Notes under the pieces: model-generated | What the model was told of the DNA's origin: nothing | The model's database searches: none | The model's input: only the letters and a program-made list of their open reading frames with translations | Part shown: piece after piece, positions 35,113 to 45,613 of the stretch | Position numbering within the stretch: the first letter of the stretch is position 1 | Layout of the letters: each line of letters opens with the position of its first letter | From: Haliclystus octoradiatus | Taxonomy: Eukaryota > Cnidaria > Staurozoa > Stauromedusae > Haliclystidae | Assembly: GCA_916610825.1 (NCBI GenBank) | Contig: OU744447.1 | Location: 30,702,561 to 30,766,560, forward strand | DNA length: 64,000 bases | Direction of reading: 5' to 3' | Translations under genes and position numbers: made by a program

Positions 35113-38027
35113 ATGCTCTGCTGTGGTGATATACATCCCAACCCTGGACCCATTCATAATATTAACATCGTCAGCTGGAACTGCAACAGTCTAAGGGGGA
35201 AGCAGCATGAAATCGACCACCTCACTAATAAATTATCACCGAATATCATTGCCCTATGTGAAACCAAATTAAACACTAATACCAGCAATAAGCAAATAGA
35301 CTTAGATGGATTCACTCTACATAGGAAAGACCGTCCCAACAGCACTGCTGGAGGTGGGCTTGTATTCTACATCAACGACAACATCGCTTGCAGAAGAAAA
35401 CCTAAATGGGAAAATAACGAAATTGAGATGATGGCATTCAATATTAAATTTGGCTTAAAAAAGGTGTCAATAATATTAACATACCGGCCACCAAATTTTG
35501 CACTGAAAAAGTATTTTGACTGTCTGAATAGTATTATGGAAACATTACTTAGATCAAGATCTGAGGTAGTATTGCTAGGTGATTTGAATTGCGATATTAG
35601 CAAAAAAGTGAATAACACTCCTAGACAATCCCTTCAAGAATTTATTGATAACTACGCTCTCATCAATCTGATCAATGGACCAACCAGACCATCATCAGGG
35701 ACATCATTTGATGTCATACTCGTATCGCATCCAAGACACTTCGTTGCTAGTAACATCATCGCAACTGGAGCTTCCGACCACAGTATCTGCATGACAACAT
35801 ACAAAACTAAATGCCTACGCACACAGCCAAGATTAATAACTTACAGAAAAACGAAAAATACAAACTTTACTTCACTCAATAATGATCTCTGTGGGAAACA
35901 ATGGGAACGTATGTACACTAATGATAACGGTGAGCTACTGTCAGCCGATGATGTATGGAACAGATGGTTCTTTGAAGTTAACTCAGTCATAGAGAAACAT
36001 TCACCATTGAAATCTAAACTTATTAAGGCACAACGACCACCATGGATTACAGCTAACATCGACGAAGCAATCAGATTCAGAGATCACTTATCGAAGTTAC
36101 CAGGAAATGAAGAAAATATCCGCCGCTTCCACACTCAACGGAATCTAGTCACAAAACTTAAACGACACAGCCTCCAACAATATCTCGAAACATCTTCAAA
36201 TACTGAACCCTCAAAATTTCACCGTAACTTACAAAAGATCACTGGTATTGGGAAAAATAAATCTGCTAATGTTGCTAATTTATTAGAAAACAATTGCTTA
36301 ATAACCTCCGCTAAAGAAAAAGCACAAATAATAGGAAGATATTTTAAAAAATGTATACCACCTACTCCAAACTGGACTGCCGACTATCTCAAAAATCACC
36401 CAAGCATACATCAAATCATGAATCGCTCCTACACTTCCTTCTGTTTTCAATACACATCAGACAATGAAGTATATAATATTATTAAAAGATTCAGAACTAA
36501 TAAGGCAACTGGGGCCGATAACATATCCGTAAGCTTCCTCAAAACTATCCTACCTAGCCTCACCTCTCCTATTACCGATCTATTCAATCACTTAATAACA
36601 ATAAATTAAATACCAAAAGCCTAGAAACATGGCATAGTCTCACCAATATACAAAAAAATGATCCATCAAATAAAGAAAATTATCGACCAATTACCATCCT
36701 CACTCATATCTCCAAAGCATTCGAGAAAATCTTAGCAAATCAACTCCAAAATCACTTCAAACCAATTTTCCCACCTGATATGTTTGGCTTTGTACATAGT
36801 CACAGTGCTGAAATGGCCCTCATGAAACTCACACAAGATTGTAGAACAGCCATCAACAAAAAACAAACTACTGCAATCGTCTCCCTCGATCTCTCCAAGG
36901 CATTTGAGATGGTACACCATAAACTTTTGACGGAAAAATTGAGAGCTTATGGTGTAAATCCATCAAGTTGTAACTTAATCAACAATTACCTAAGTGGAAG
37001 AACACAATCTATCAGAGTTGAAAGTCAGACTTCCTCGCCCTTCTCCTGCCCTCGGGGAGTCCCACAAGGATCGATAATATCACCACTACTATTTAATATC
37101 TACGTAGCAGACTTTTCATTTCTTCCAATAACCTCTTCCATCATACGATACGCAGATGATACAACGCTATACTATTCCTCCAACCACAAAAATACTGCTG
37201 TCCAACACCTCAACAAAGACTTGGAAAAGGTGCACCAATGGTTCCAGCTGAATTGTCTAAAACTGAACCCCTCAAAAACTCAATGCCTACTAATCACTCA
37301 CATTCCAGAACCCGACATTCACGTCACGAGCGCAAATCTTCTAAGTACTAATCAAATACATAACAAAGACATTACAATCGATGATGTAACCTTACCTTGG
37401 ATCAATATAATAAAGATACTCGGTGCTCACATTGACAGTAGATTAAACATGAGATGTCATCTTCGCAATTGCATCAGAAAAGCCAATCTCTCCCTATATC
37501 AAATCAAACAGGTTAAAAAATCCCTAAACCCACACCTTGCCAATACACTTTACAAGACATACATCCGTCCTCACCTAGAACATTGTAGCCTACTTCTTCT
37601 TGGAATTAATCAAACGGATAGACTAAAATTAGAAAGAATTCAAGAAAAATCACTAAAACACCTAACACGACCCAATACTGGGAAAGAATACCGTCTTCCA
37701 TCTCTACACGTCAGAAGAATAGTAAAATTAACCAATATGATCCACAAAACACTCATAACAGAAACTCCAAAACTTTTACACTCCCTCTTCAAGATATCCA
37801 ACACTAAATATACGCCATCTTGCCGTCCAAACAAACTCATCCCACCCATTTGCAGAACAACCCTGATGAAATGGTCGATTGTAGCAGTAGGTACTAGAGT
37901 CTGGAACTTTATCCCGGAAGTAATACGTGGGGAAGCAATAAGAACATTCAAAGAGTCAACTCTTGCGTATTTGACATCCCTGGAATGGAAAATAAATTAT
38001 TGGTTTATGTCAATCAGTTGTCGATAG
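35113..38027 (+). pseudogene. LINE ORF2: 2A-like motif, APE endonuclease, reverse transcriptase (one frameshift)
   Basis: The protein opens MLCCGDIHPNPGP, a 2A-like motif with His-Pro in place of the usual Glu-x. The endonuclease follows (NIVSWNCNSLRGK, ALCETKLN, VLLGDLNCDIS, GASDHSICM), with catalytic Asn, Glu, Asp and SDH all present. The RT has NKENYRPITILTHISKAFEK, IVSLDLSKAFEMVHHKLL, CPRGVPQGSIISPLLFN and RYADDTTLYYS. The frame shifts once near 36600 (first frame 35113-36609, second from 36600 to 38027). Without that change it would be ~970 aa, usual for CR1/L2-type ORF2. The C-terminal VGTRVWNFIPEVIRG block is typical. Confidence 0.88.
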
Positions 38028-39160
38028 TTAGATTATAATGTTATAAATATCAAAAACACTAGCATTCTCGTCATAAATATAATACAATTAGCATAATTAT
38101 GGAACTTATCTCGTTCAAAAAACGAAAAAATAATAATTATAATTATAATGTTAATGATAAAAAAAAAAATAATAATAATAATAAAATGAAAAAAAAAAAA
38201 AAAAATTATATTATATTATTAATACTATTATCCTTATCATTATTTCTACTAATTTACAATATTATAATTAATAACTCACTTTTAAATTCGTATCAATGTA
38301 TAAACGAGCATTTGCTCATTTTGGTTACGAATCGAAATAAAATTATACACACACACACACACAAGTTTGGGACGTTAATGTGGTGTTATCTTATCTTGTA
38401 ACATTGTATCCATTATCAACTCTCAGTCTAAGAATGCTTAGCTTTAAAACTGTTATGCTACTTGCATTGCTATCGGGTCAGCGATGTCAGACTTTACATG
38501 CTCTTTCTATACGAAATATGGAGCTATCAGCAGAGAAATGTGTGATCCACATATCTTCCCTGCTGAAGGCATCGCGACATACACATCATATTAGCTATCT
38601 GGAATTCAAACGCTATACTGCAGACCCTGCATTAGACATAGTTGAATGTGTACAGTATTATATGGACAGAACTGAGCCACACCGTGACACTAACAACCAG
38701 TTCATTATTTGTTATAAGAAGCCTTACAATCCGGCATCAAAAGATACCATTAGTCGGTGGCTTAAAACAGTAATGCGAATGTCAGACATAGACACTTCTA
38801 TATTTAGTGCTCACAGCACTCGTGCCGCTGCTACCTCTGCTGCTTTGCAACAGGGTTTACCAATAACTGACATAATCCGCACCGCGGGATGGTCAAATGT
38901 GCAGACATTCGCAAGATTTTATCATAAACCGATAGCTACCAGCATAACTGGTTTAGAAGATGGTATATTACCATCCGATATATAATTGTGGATTACTGGT
39001 ATGAGCATAACTTATGATTTAGATACCAGATTACGATTTCAATATAAAATTCAATTTGTGTTCTCTTGGTGCACTTGTTCATTACTGAATAAAATTGTTT
39101 ATGTTATTGCCTTTTATTTTCTTGGTATTTTCTGGATCACAGCTCCCACTCTTTGAAGTC

Positions 39161-39287
39161 TCATTTCTGACTCCTTAGCGAAGGAGGCCAAGACAGAAGG
39201 AGAATTTAAAATTAAACGAGATTTATACTTGTAAGTTGAAGTTTGATAGTAATTCTCCGATATCTTGGCCCTAAGCTAAGGAGTCAC
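39161..39287. repeat. DIRS internal complementary region
   Basis: The first half (39161-39214) is the inverse of the left terminus and the second half (39215-39287) the inverse of the right terminus. The junction therefore reads like a circle joint sharing TT. This is diagnostic of DIRS elements. Confidence 0.85.
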
Positions 39288-39373
39288 CCACCCTTTTCTT
39301 ATTGGTTAAGAATTGCATGACATATTGATAGGGACCCTCCCTATATTATGTGGGAGCTGATCGTGGTTAAAAG

Positions 39374-39491
39374 ACTGGTCATACGATGCGCATGCGCACA
39401 TCTCATTTCTGACTCCTTAGCTCAGGGCCAAGACATCGGAGAATTACTATCAAGCTTCAACTTACAAGTAAGTCTCGTTTAATTTTAAATT
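39374..39491. repeat. DIRS right inverted terminal repeat
   Basis: Contains CATACGATGCGCATGCGCAC (inverse of the left ITR inner part), then diverges outward to the TTTAATTTTAAATT end. That outer part is represented in inverse in the ICR. Confidence 0.8.
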
Positions 39492-39684
39492 TGTCACGTA
39501 TTAAATAAAGAAATATGATTGATCATGGTGTGAGCGTATAGTGTGATATATAAGGCGTGAGAATTTGTGATGAAGCAGAGGATCACAGAAATTATGTGAC
39601 TTGTTTGGTTATATGTTTTGTTTATTTACTACTTCGTATTCGACTCGCCTCTCACAAATAACAAATTGAAATAGAACAAAAACA
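39492..39684 (+). repeat. BEL/Pao 5' LTR, portion right of DIRS
   Basis: This matches 44775-45033 of the 3' LTR (TATTAAATAAAGAAATAT, GTTATATGTTTTGTTTATTT, ending AACAAAAACA). It lacks ~58 bp present in the 3' LTR around 44855-44915. It is the direct continuation of 28663-28691. Confidence 0.85.
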
Positions 39685-40059
39685 GTTAGGATTATTGTAG
39701 TCGAAAGAAAACAAAGATGGCGGCCGACGCGGAAACGATGAGAAGCAATTTTGAGAGAATATTCGCTGCGCTCATCTGGGCCTTGTAAAAATAGGTGAAT
39801 AAAGAGATGCGCTGAGAAAATTCTGACCCTAATACGCATGCGCTCCAATAGCACCTGCTGTCAAGTATCTGCGGGCCAAGGCCATCAATATTGCAGATAT
39901 GAATTGAGAAACGGAATGAAGAACAACTTCTACAAAGTAATAAAGAAAAAACAACGTTGAGCCGAACTAATATATTAATTACTTCTTAGGGCATTCAGTG
40001 TTTTCTTCCAAGTTGCACGTGTTAGGCCTACATTTCGACATCAATCGATTGTGCATTCA

Positions 40060-40360
40060 GAAGGCACATCTCCAGATAAAACAATCGTAACACGCAATAA
40101 AAGCATGTTTATATATTTCATAAACATAAAATCAAGTTTAAAAACCTTAAACCTTGGTTTGAACTACGAGAAAACACATCCAAGTTGCATTCGAGCCAGC
40201 GTATTATTAAACGGCGTAACAATATTCGGTAGTTTATAAACTTTACTAAGCAGGCACATCTCCAGATAAAACGAATTAAGTACCCAATAGAAGCATGTTC
40301 ATATATTAAATAAAAATAGGATTGAGCTCAAAACCTTTGGTTTAAACTACTACGAAACAC
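40060..40360. repeat. Tandem duplication, ~195-bp unit
   Basis: Both copies contain GGCACATCTCCAGATAAAAC, AGAAGCATGTT-type and AACCTTTGGTTT-type blocks. Divergence is moderate. Located inside the BEL interior. Confidence 0.6.
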
Positions 40361-40903
40361 TCACTAAACGAGCAAAATGTAGCTGCTTGGAGCTTTGAAA
40401 ATATGTTTGAATAGTATTTTTCTCTTGAAGGAGTTGTAAGTTGTCACATGATATACGTCATGAAATAATTTCATAAATTGAGTAATTGGACCAATCACTG
40501 CATAGATCCAAGATACGTCACAGATGCTTGGCTGTGATTGGTCATTTCATTTTTCTGAAATGAGCGCATCACTTTTTGACTTTATTTTTTACATGTCCCC
40601 TATACGAAGCGAAGTGAAGTACAGGGGCATGTGGAACAGGTTTAACGCGGAAACGATGAGAATCAAATTGGAGAGAAAGTTTAAAGCGTTAGCAAAAGAA
40701 TTTGATTTATACAACGATTTATTTAGCGAGATGAATTCAATGTTGATGTTTTAGAGAAAATTACTAAAAGAATTGAACATCTGCACGCAGAATATGAACA
40801 AAACGTTAAATCATATATTGACTGTTTTGATTTCAACTGAGCATCAGATAATGACACTGAACAGTCTTATCAAACAAAATTAAACAAAACGAGGGCGAAG
40901 TAT

Positions 40904-42068
40904 TTGGGCACGTCTGATTTACGGAAAATGAAAAGAAATTTAAAAATTTAAAACGAGGTCCATTGTATTCTGCTTTACTGTAAACGAGTGTACCGCATGG
41001 AAATATATCGCCGTGAGCGGTGGATTTAGATGCAGTGAAAATAACATTTTGCAATGTTGTCTTGGATTGTGATTATCTTATCTATCTTGCACTTAGCATC
41101 TGTTACTTTTTATTCGTGAAATTAATCATCGATAGAAAAGAATACAAAATTGTAAATGTTTTTAATTGAATACGAATTACTATCTGAACAGTGTTTGCAA
41201 TTAGCTGACAATAAACCTAACATTTGAGTTTACCATCACAATCAAGAGTTTTAACGAAAGCTTTGGAATCGATGTTATTCTTATGGCAAAGAATTATTGC
41301 AGCTACCATTTGTATCCGTTTGTGAAGGATACCGTCTTATCTTGCCATTGCTTACTTCAATTGTTATGAAATTAATAATGACAAACATTGGAACTAAACT
41401 TGGGTAATTGTGTAACCATTCTAAATAACACGCAACAACTATAACAACAATGATAATATATTTAAATTTTTATCATAATATTTTCGCTGCCCTTCGGTAG
41501 CTTCTTCAGTGATAGTTTAAACTTTCTTTTTAGTAGAACGAATTGTTTCTTCTTTTTTTTTTTTTGTATTTTGTTCTATTGAATGTTCGACATTCGAACC
41601 AATCTTTGTTTTGGATTATTCGAATTTCCCCATTCGTCCTTGTCCTGAAGAAGCTACCGAAGGGCAGCGAAAATATTATGATAAAAATTTAAATATATTA
41701 TCATTGTTGTTATATTTGTTGCGTGTTATTTAGAATGGTTACAAAATTACCCACAGTTTATCGTACAAAACACGAGATCATATAAAGGTTTTAATAAATC
41801 AATTAAGTCAGAAGATAATAACAACTACGTAAAAGACTGGAGGAGTAAATTAAACAGAATATTAATAATATCGCAATGCCTTCATGTTGAATCTCCAAAC
41901 TCGAAAACTTCATCGCAAAATAGTTGTTGCTATATTCACTACACCTAAATCCATCGCTCAAAACGATGTATTTCCACGCGGTACACTCGTTTACAGGAAA
42001 GCAGAATACAATGGACCTTGTTTTATATATTTCCGTAAATTTCTTTCCGTTTCCGTAAATCAGACGTG
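40904..42068. repeat. Inverted duplication (~155-bp arms) flanking a foldback
   Basis: 40904-41055 is the inverse of 41905-42068 (shared GGGCACGTCTGATTTACGGA and GTAAACGAGTGTACCGC). It gives mirror reading frames that look like a repeated peptide. Confidence 0.7.
41395..41757. mobile_element. Foldback element with ~110-bp arms
   Basis: The left arm 41401-41510 and right arm 41644-41752 are near-perfect inverses (GGTAACCATTCTAAATAACAC-type outer, GCTGCCCTTCGGTAGCTTCT inner), separated by ~130 bp. It is a large hairpin and has no coding capacity. Confidence 0.75.
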
Positions 42069-42239
42069 CCCGAAGTATTTGATATATTGAATAATACAGT
42101 ATTGATAAACAGAAAAATGAACTTACTGAAAAATCAAGTCATACAGGAGAAAGCAAAAGTAAAAGTGCAACCACGAGGGACGGACGCCATGTTGAAAGCA
42201 TAATCATAAGAAGACATCTCTTCTTATCACTAGGTTGAA

Positions 42240-43920
42240 AGTGGAAATGACCCAAATGAAGACACGAACGAAGATGACGTCAGAAATGGTTCAGATGGCG
42301 TTACCAATGACAGCCACAATAGTGAAGAGGTCGTAAGGGATCACGATAATGGTGTAAATTCTAGTCAAAGCAGCAATACATCAGCAATGGAAATAAGTAA
42401 TGATATAACATCTAACAGTGGTTCAATCGGTAGCATAGAATCAATGAAAGGAATTACTCAGGCAGCCACTGAAGCAGCAACAGTAGCAGCCATTAAGGAA
42501 ATGAACTGTAAAATAAAACCTCATTTAACAGTAGGCCTAATGCTACAATTAAATTAGCAGGATTTACGCCTAATGTATGGAATGGAGATGCTAAGTCATT
42601 TCCGATGTTTAAAAGATGATTTATATCCGCTATGAATAATGCAAGAAAAGATGATGACAATGTGAAACTACAATGGTTAGAAAACTTATTACCAGAATAC
42701 TACCAAACTCTTACAGAAGGACAACAAACATAATTAGAAGCTTGGAATTCATTATAATTAGTTATCACAGAATAGAAAATATAAGAAGAATTAACCTGGA
42801 ACTTTCGAAGATTAAAACCATACTAGACCAAGATCCAGACAGTAATAATATACAAACATTTGTAAATACTATTCGTACACACGTTATGAACATGAATGAC
42901 TTTGGAATAGGACATCTCATTAGAGACGAAGAGTTCATTAAAGATTTAAAAAGATAAACTGGAAAAGTATTTGAATTTATGTTAGAAGATCAAATTCCAC
43001 CCGAAAGGCGAAAACAGGGTTGTAAAAAAAATGAATTCACCCGCAGACGAATTGTCCGCTGAGTATATATTAGACTTTTTGGAGAGACGCATCAAAAGGC
43101 ATCACACCGCCAAGAGATGTCAAGAGAAGTCAAAGAATTCTACTACATGAACAAAGACAGGGAAAATATGTAGCATTTTTAACATCAAAAAGGACGACTG
43201 CAGATTACAATGCACAGAAACACATGATCTTGAAAATTGTAAGAAGTTTAAGCAACTATCAAAGCAAGAACGAGCAGATGTACTGTAAGCGTGAAGGCTT
43301 TTGCTTTAGATGCCTTACACCCAATCATATCAAATCGAACAGTGATTCAGAAAAAATATGTGAAGCATGTGAGCTATTGCATCATAAAAAGAAAAAAGAA
43401 AGTGTAAAATCAACAACATCATTAGACAATATCCAAGAATAAGATCATTAAAGAGGAGAAACTACTTCCTCGATAGGTAAGACATCATCAAAATTAGATG
43501 TTAGGTTGCCTGTCCTTCAGATATGGGTCAAAACTGATATGAAAAACCGTGACGGTATCACAAAGCTTAAAACTGCTAGATGCCTCATAAATGAGGGCTC
43601 AGATACGACTCTAATAAAACAATCGTTGGTTTAAGTCTCGGAATTGAAGGGACCAAAACAAATATCTCATATGAAGTAGCTGGAGGTAAATTGTATAGAG
43701 AAAGCACCATGACATATGATGTAACAGTGGGAAGAATAGATCCCACACAAGAAACTAAAGACCAAATAGACATTGAAGGAGGTGACATTGATATATTGCT
43801 TGGAAGAGATGCACAAGGCTGTCATTTAGAAATTTCAAGGTTAGCAGCAACAGATGGAAAATTGCACTCATCAATGGTATTGAATATCCGTTAGGTTGGA
43901 CAATTGTCGACGATGAAATT
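42240..43920 (+). pseudogene. BEL/Pao gag C-terminus and protease remnant
   Basis: Pieces in shifting frames: an acidic/Ser-Asn-rich stretch (42240-42500), ATIKLAGFTPNVWNGDAKSF, WLENLLPEYYQTLTEGQQT, a Cys-His cluster (FCFRCLTPNHIKS, CEACELLHHK) and a protease-like end (CLINEGSDTTLIKQSLV, then DIDILLGRDAQGCH). The ordering matches BEL/Pao gag-PR. The catalytic D-S/T-G is altered (NEGSDTT). Many stops. Confidence 0.65.
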
Positions 43921-44019
43921 GATCATGATAGCTCAAATTCAAATGTAAAACAAATTACAACAGGGAAGAAAATTAAAAGTTATGACTTGAGAGTAAACAA
44001 ATAAAATCCAGTTGATGTA

Positions 44020-44640
44020 TTGCTGACTGAAGACTCCAACATTGATCAACTGCTTAGTAAGAAGCCAGATATCCTTCTGGAAAATAATGCAGAACCATTA
44101 GAAAAAGATGACGTCACAAAAGCAATAGATGTTGACCATGACAGTGATGACACAGACGAAATCAAGAAAGAGAAGAAGAAAAAGAGTAAGAGAATAAAAA
44201 TAAAAATAAATAAAAGTATTAGTTTATTAAACGATACCTCAACAAGAAACAAAATAATATACAAGAAGAAATAAACTTGAATTGTTATGTCTACTGTAGC
44301 TAAAACGGGAGCTAAAAGCAGAGATTGGAAAAAATAGGTAGAAAAACATGGATTTATATGCAATAGAAGAACTGCAATCAACAGATATGGTATTTTGATA
44401 ATTAGTTTTGTGACAATTATTTCTTAATTTTAATTTGCTGTCGAAGAAAGTTCCATACCATCAAATGCACAAGTACCAAAAGTAATTTTGAAAGTAGCCA
44501 ATGATACAGCTGTAAACCCAGGTCTAGATAAACACGTTAGAAAAGTAAAGATCAAAATTAAAACAGGTGAATATACAACCGACCAATCAGCAAATTATGT
44601 CTAATTGCAACCAATGAAGAGCTGAAAGAAAGTTGTTTGA
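44020..44640 (+). pseudogene. Residual BEL/Pao pol C-terminus after deletion
   Basis: An acidic then very basic stretch (44020-44274) is followed by VPKVILKVANDTAVNPGL, HVRKVKIKIKTGEYTTD and IATNEELKES. These resemble the R.V.V.T..G...RP..KL.LI end of BEL/Pao integrase. RT and the integrase core are absent between this and the protease. Confidence 0.55.
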
Positions 44641-44743
44641 CAATGAGAACATTGACAATTAGAATAAATTCACCATAAATATTTATATAGAATAGAGATT
44701 AATGTTGTTTTCATTTGAAATAGCTATTTCAAATTCGGTGGAG

Positions 44744-45033
44744 TGGAAATTAATAAATCAGTTATATGCTAGTTTGTAAATTATTAAATAAAGAAATATA
44801 ATTGATCATGATGTGAGCGTAGTGTGATATATAAGACGTGAGAATTTGTGATGACGCAGATGTTCATGTTCAAATCGATGTAAAGTAGACGTGTTTTAGA
44901 ATGTGAATTATAATGAAAGTGATTGAAATTATATGACTTGTTTGGTTATATGTTTTGTTTATTTACTACTTCGTATTCGACGCCCCTGTCTCAAATGACA
45001 AGTTCCGTGACAAGTTGGGATAGAACAGAAACA
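44744..45033 (+). repeat. BEL/Pao 3' LTR (intact; empty site for DIRS)
   Basis: 290 bp, TGGAAATT...AGAAACA. The position matching the DIRS insertion reads GCTAGTTTGTAAATT, which is uninterrupted. Confidence 0.85.
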
Positions 45034-45613
45034 ATTCCATAAGACATTCGGCGGGAGAGTATGTATGCTATCGAATTTTAAGCAATACAAAATTTGAGTC
45101 TTTATATTTAATTTAAGCCTCTTTGCCATCGTCTTTGCCATCACCACTACAGTGAAATACAAAATAATGAAATTTATTGGACATCATATGCAAGCTGAAG
45201 TTACACGATGTTCTACGCTACCCTCCAACTGGCAGCAAAAAAGAGAGTACGGCTCAACGAGAACATTTTCTGACGTTTTATGAATAAAGCATCTGCATTC
45301 ATTTCATTCAATTAAAGAAATTCTTACAATTTATACTCTGATCAGTCACTCCATTACAATTATTTCATTAATCATACCCGTTAGGATATAGTATTCTGAG
45401 CTGAAACACATTAGTTTCTATGACAATAAAAACATTGATTACTTTTGTATAAGACATCTGCATGCATTTCATGTAAAGAAAGTAATTTATCAACTCATCT
45501 ATTCCACGATTTGTTCGGTATGAGATTGTATGCAGACATTGTGTTGATGGTGTGAACGTTGAACTAAATTGTCGACCTAAAACTGTACTATATTATTCAC
45601 ACTTTTACGAAAC

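Larger units (their letters stand above)
34157..38363 (+). mobile_element. Near full-length APE-type LINE (CR1/L2-like) inside DIRS recombinase
   Basis: It is bounded by DIRS recombinase coding sequence on both sides. The 5' UTR is very short, then come ORF1, ORF2 and a 3' tail with A/AAT-rich sequence ending in (AC)n. The TSD is at most 3-4 bp (AAG), as for CR1/L2-type elements. One frameshift in ORF2 is the only clear damage, so this is the youngest large element in the nest. Confidence 0.85.
33680..38985 (+). pseudogene. DIRS tyrosine recombinase, split by a LINE
   Basis: The N-terminal core-binding part is at 33680-34150 (TSWRESTKRQYKPYIIKWQK, FLGELYNSGIGYSAINTARS, FMKGVFQLRPSLPRKTK), with an early frame break near 34090. 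The catalytic part is at 38364-38985: LLALLSGQRCQTLHALSI (Arg I), SAHSTRAAATSAALQQG (His-x-x-Arg), IIRTAGWSNVQTFARFYHKP (Trp/His position and Tyr nucleophile). All catalytic positions are visible. The two halves join at KTK/VWDVNVVLSYL, where the LINE inserted. Confidence 0.85.
28692..39491 (+). mobile_element. DIRS-type tyrosine-recombinase retrotransposon with three nested insertions
   Basis: It has the full DIRS layout: left ITR, gag, RT-RNase H, tyrosine recombinase overlapping RT, an internal complementary region (ICR) and a right ITR. The first half of the ICR (39161-39287) is complementary to the left outer end and the second half to the right outer end, as in DIRS-1. Removing the insertions leaves about 4.6 kb. 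It sits in the 5' LTR of the BEL element. Comparison with the intact 3' LTR (44744 on) shows crossover at a TT dinucleotide with no target-site duplication. Frame errors in gag and RT indicate it is inactive. Confidence 0.9.
39717..42200 (+). pseudogene. BEL/Pao gag N-terminal region, duplicated and interrupted
   Basis: ATG at 39717 begins MAADAETMRSNFERIF and stops soon after. A related stretch (NRFNAETMRIKLERKFKALA) reappears at ~40640 and continues with EKITKRIEHLHAEYEQNVKS, a coiled-coil typical of BEL gag. An inverted duplication (40904-41055 against 41905-42068) and a foldback (41395-41757) then split it. Between 39780 and 40630 lies a ~195-bp tandem duplication (40060-40180 against 40254-40360). 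Confidence 0.55.
28663..45033 (+). mobile_element. BEL/Pao LTR retrotransposon, massively interrupted
   Basis: The LTR begins TGGAAATTAATAAATCAG and ends GAACARAAACA. The 5' copy is at 28663-39684, split by a DIRS element; the 3' copy is at 44744-45033 (290 bp). The 5-bp flanks ATCCC (28658-28662) and ATTCC (45034-45038) fit a TSD with one change. The interior has a BEL-type gag N-terminus, a C..C..H..C gag C-terminus, a protease remnant (DILLGRD) and only the very end of pol (the KVILKVANDTAV...HVRKVKIK tail). RT, RNase H and the integrase core are missing, so it was non-autonomous even before the later insertions. Confidence 0.8.

Noticed and set aside
40833..42090. Two frames with similar peptides (FPCGTLVYSKAEYNGP and FPRGTLVYRKAEYNGP) suggesting a duplicated gene
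   Set aside because: They are the two arms of an inverted duplication of non-coding BEL interior; no start context, no continuation.
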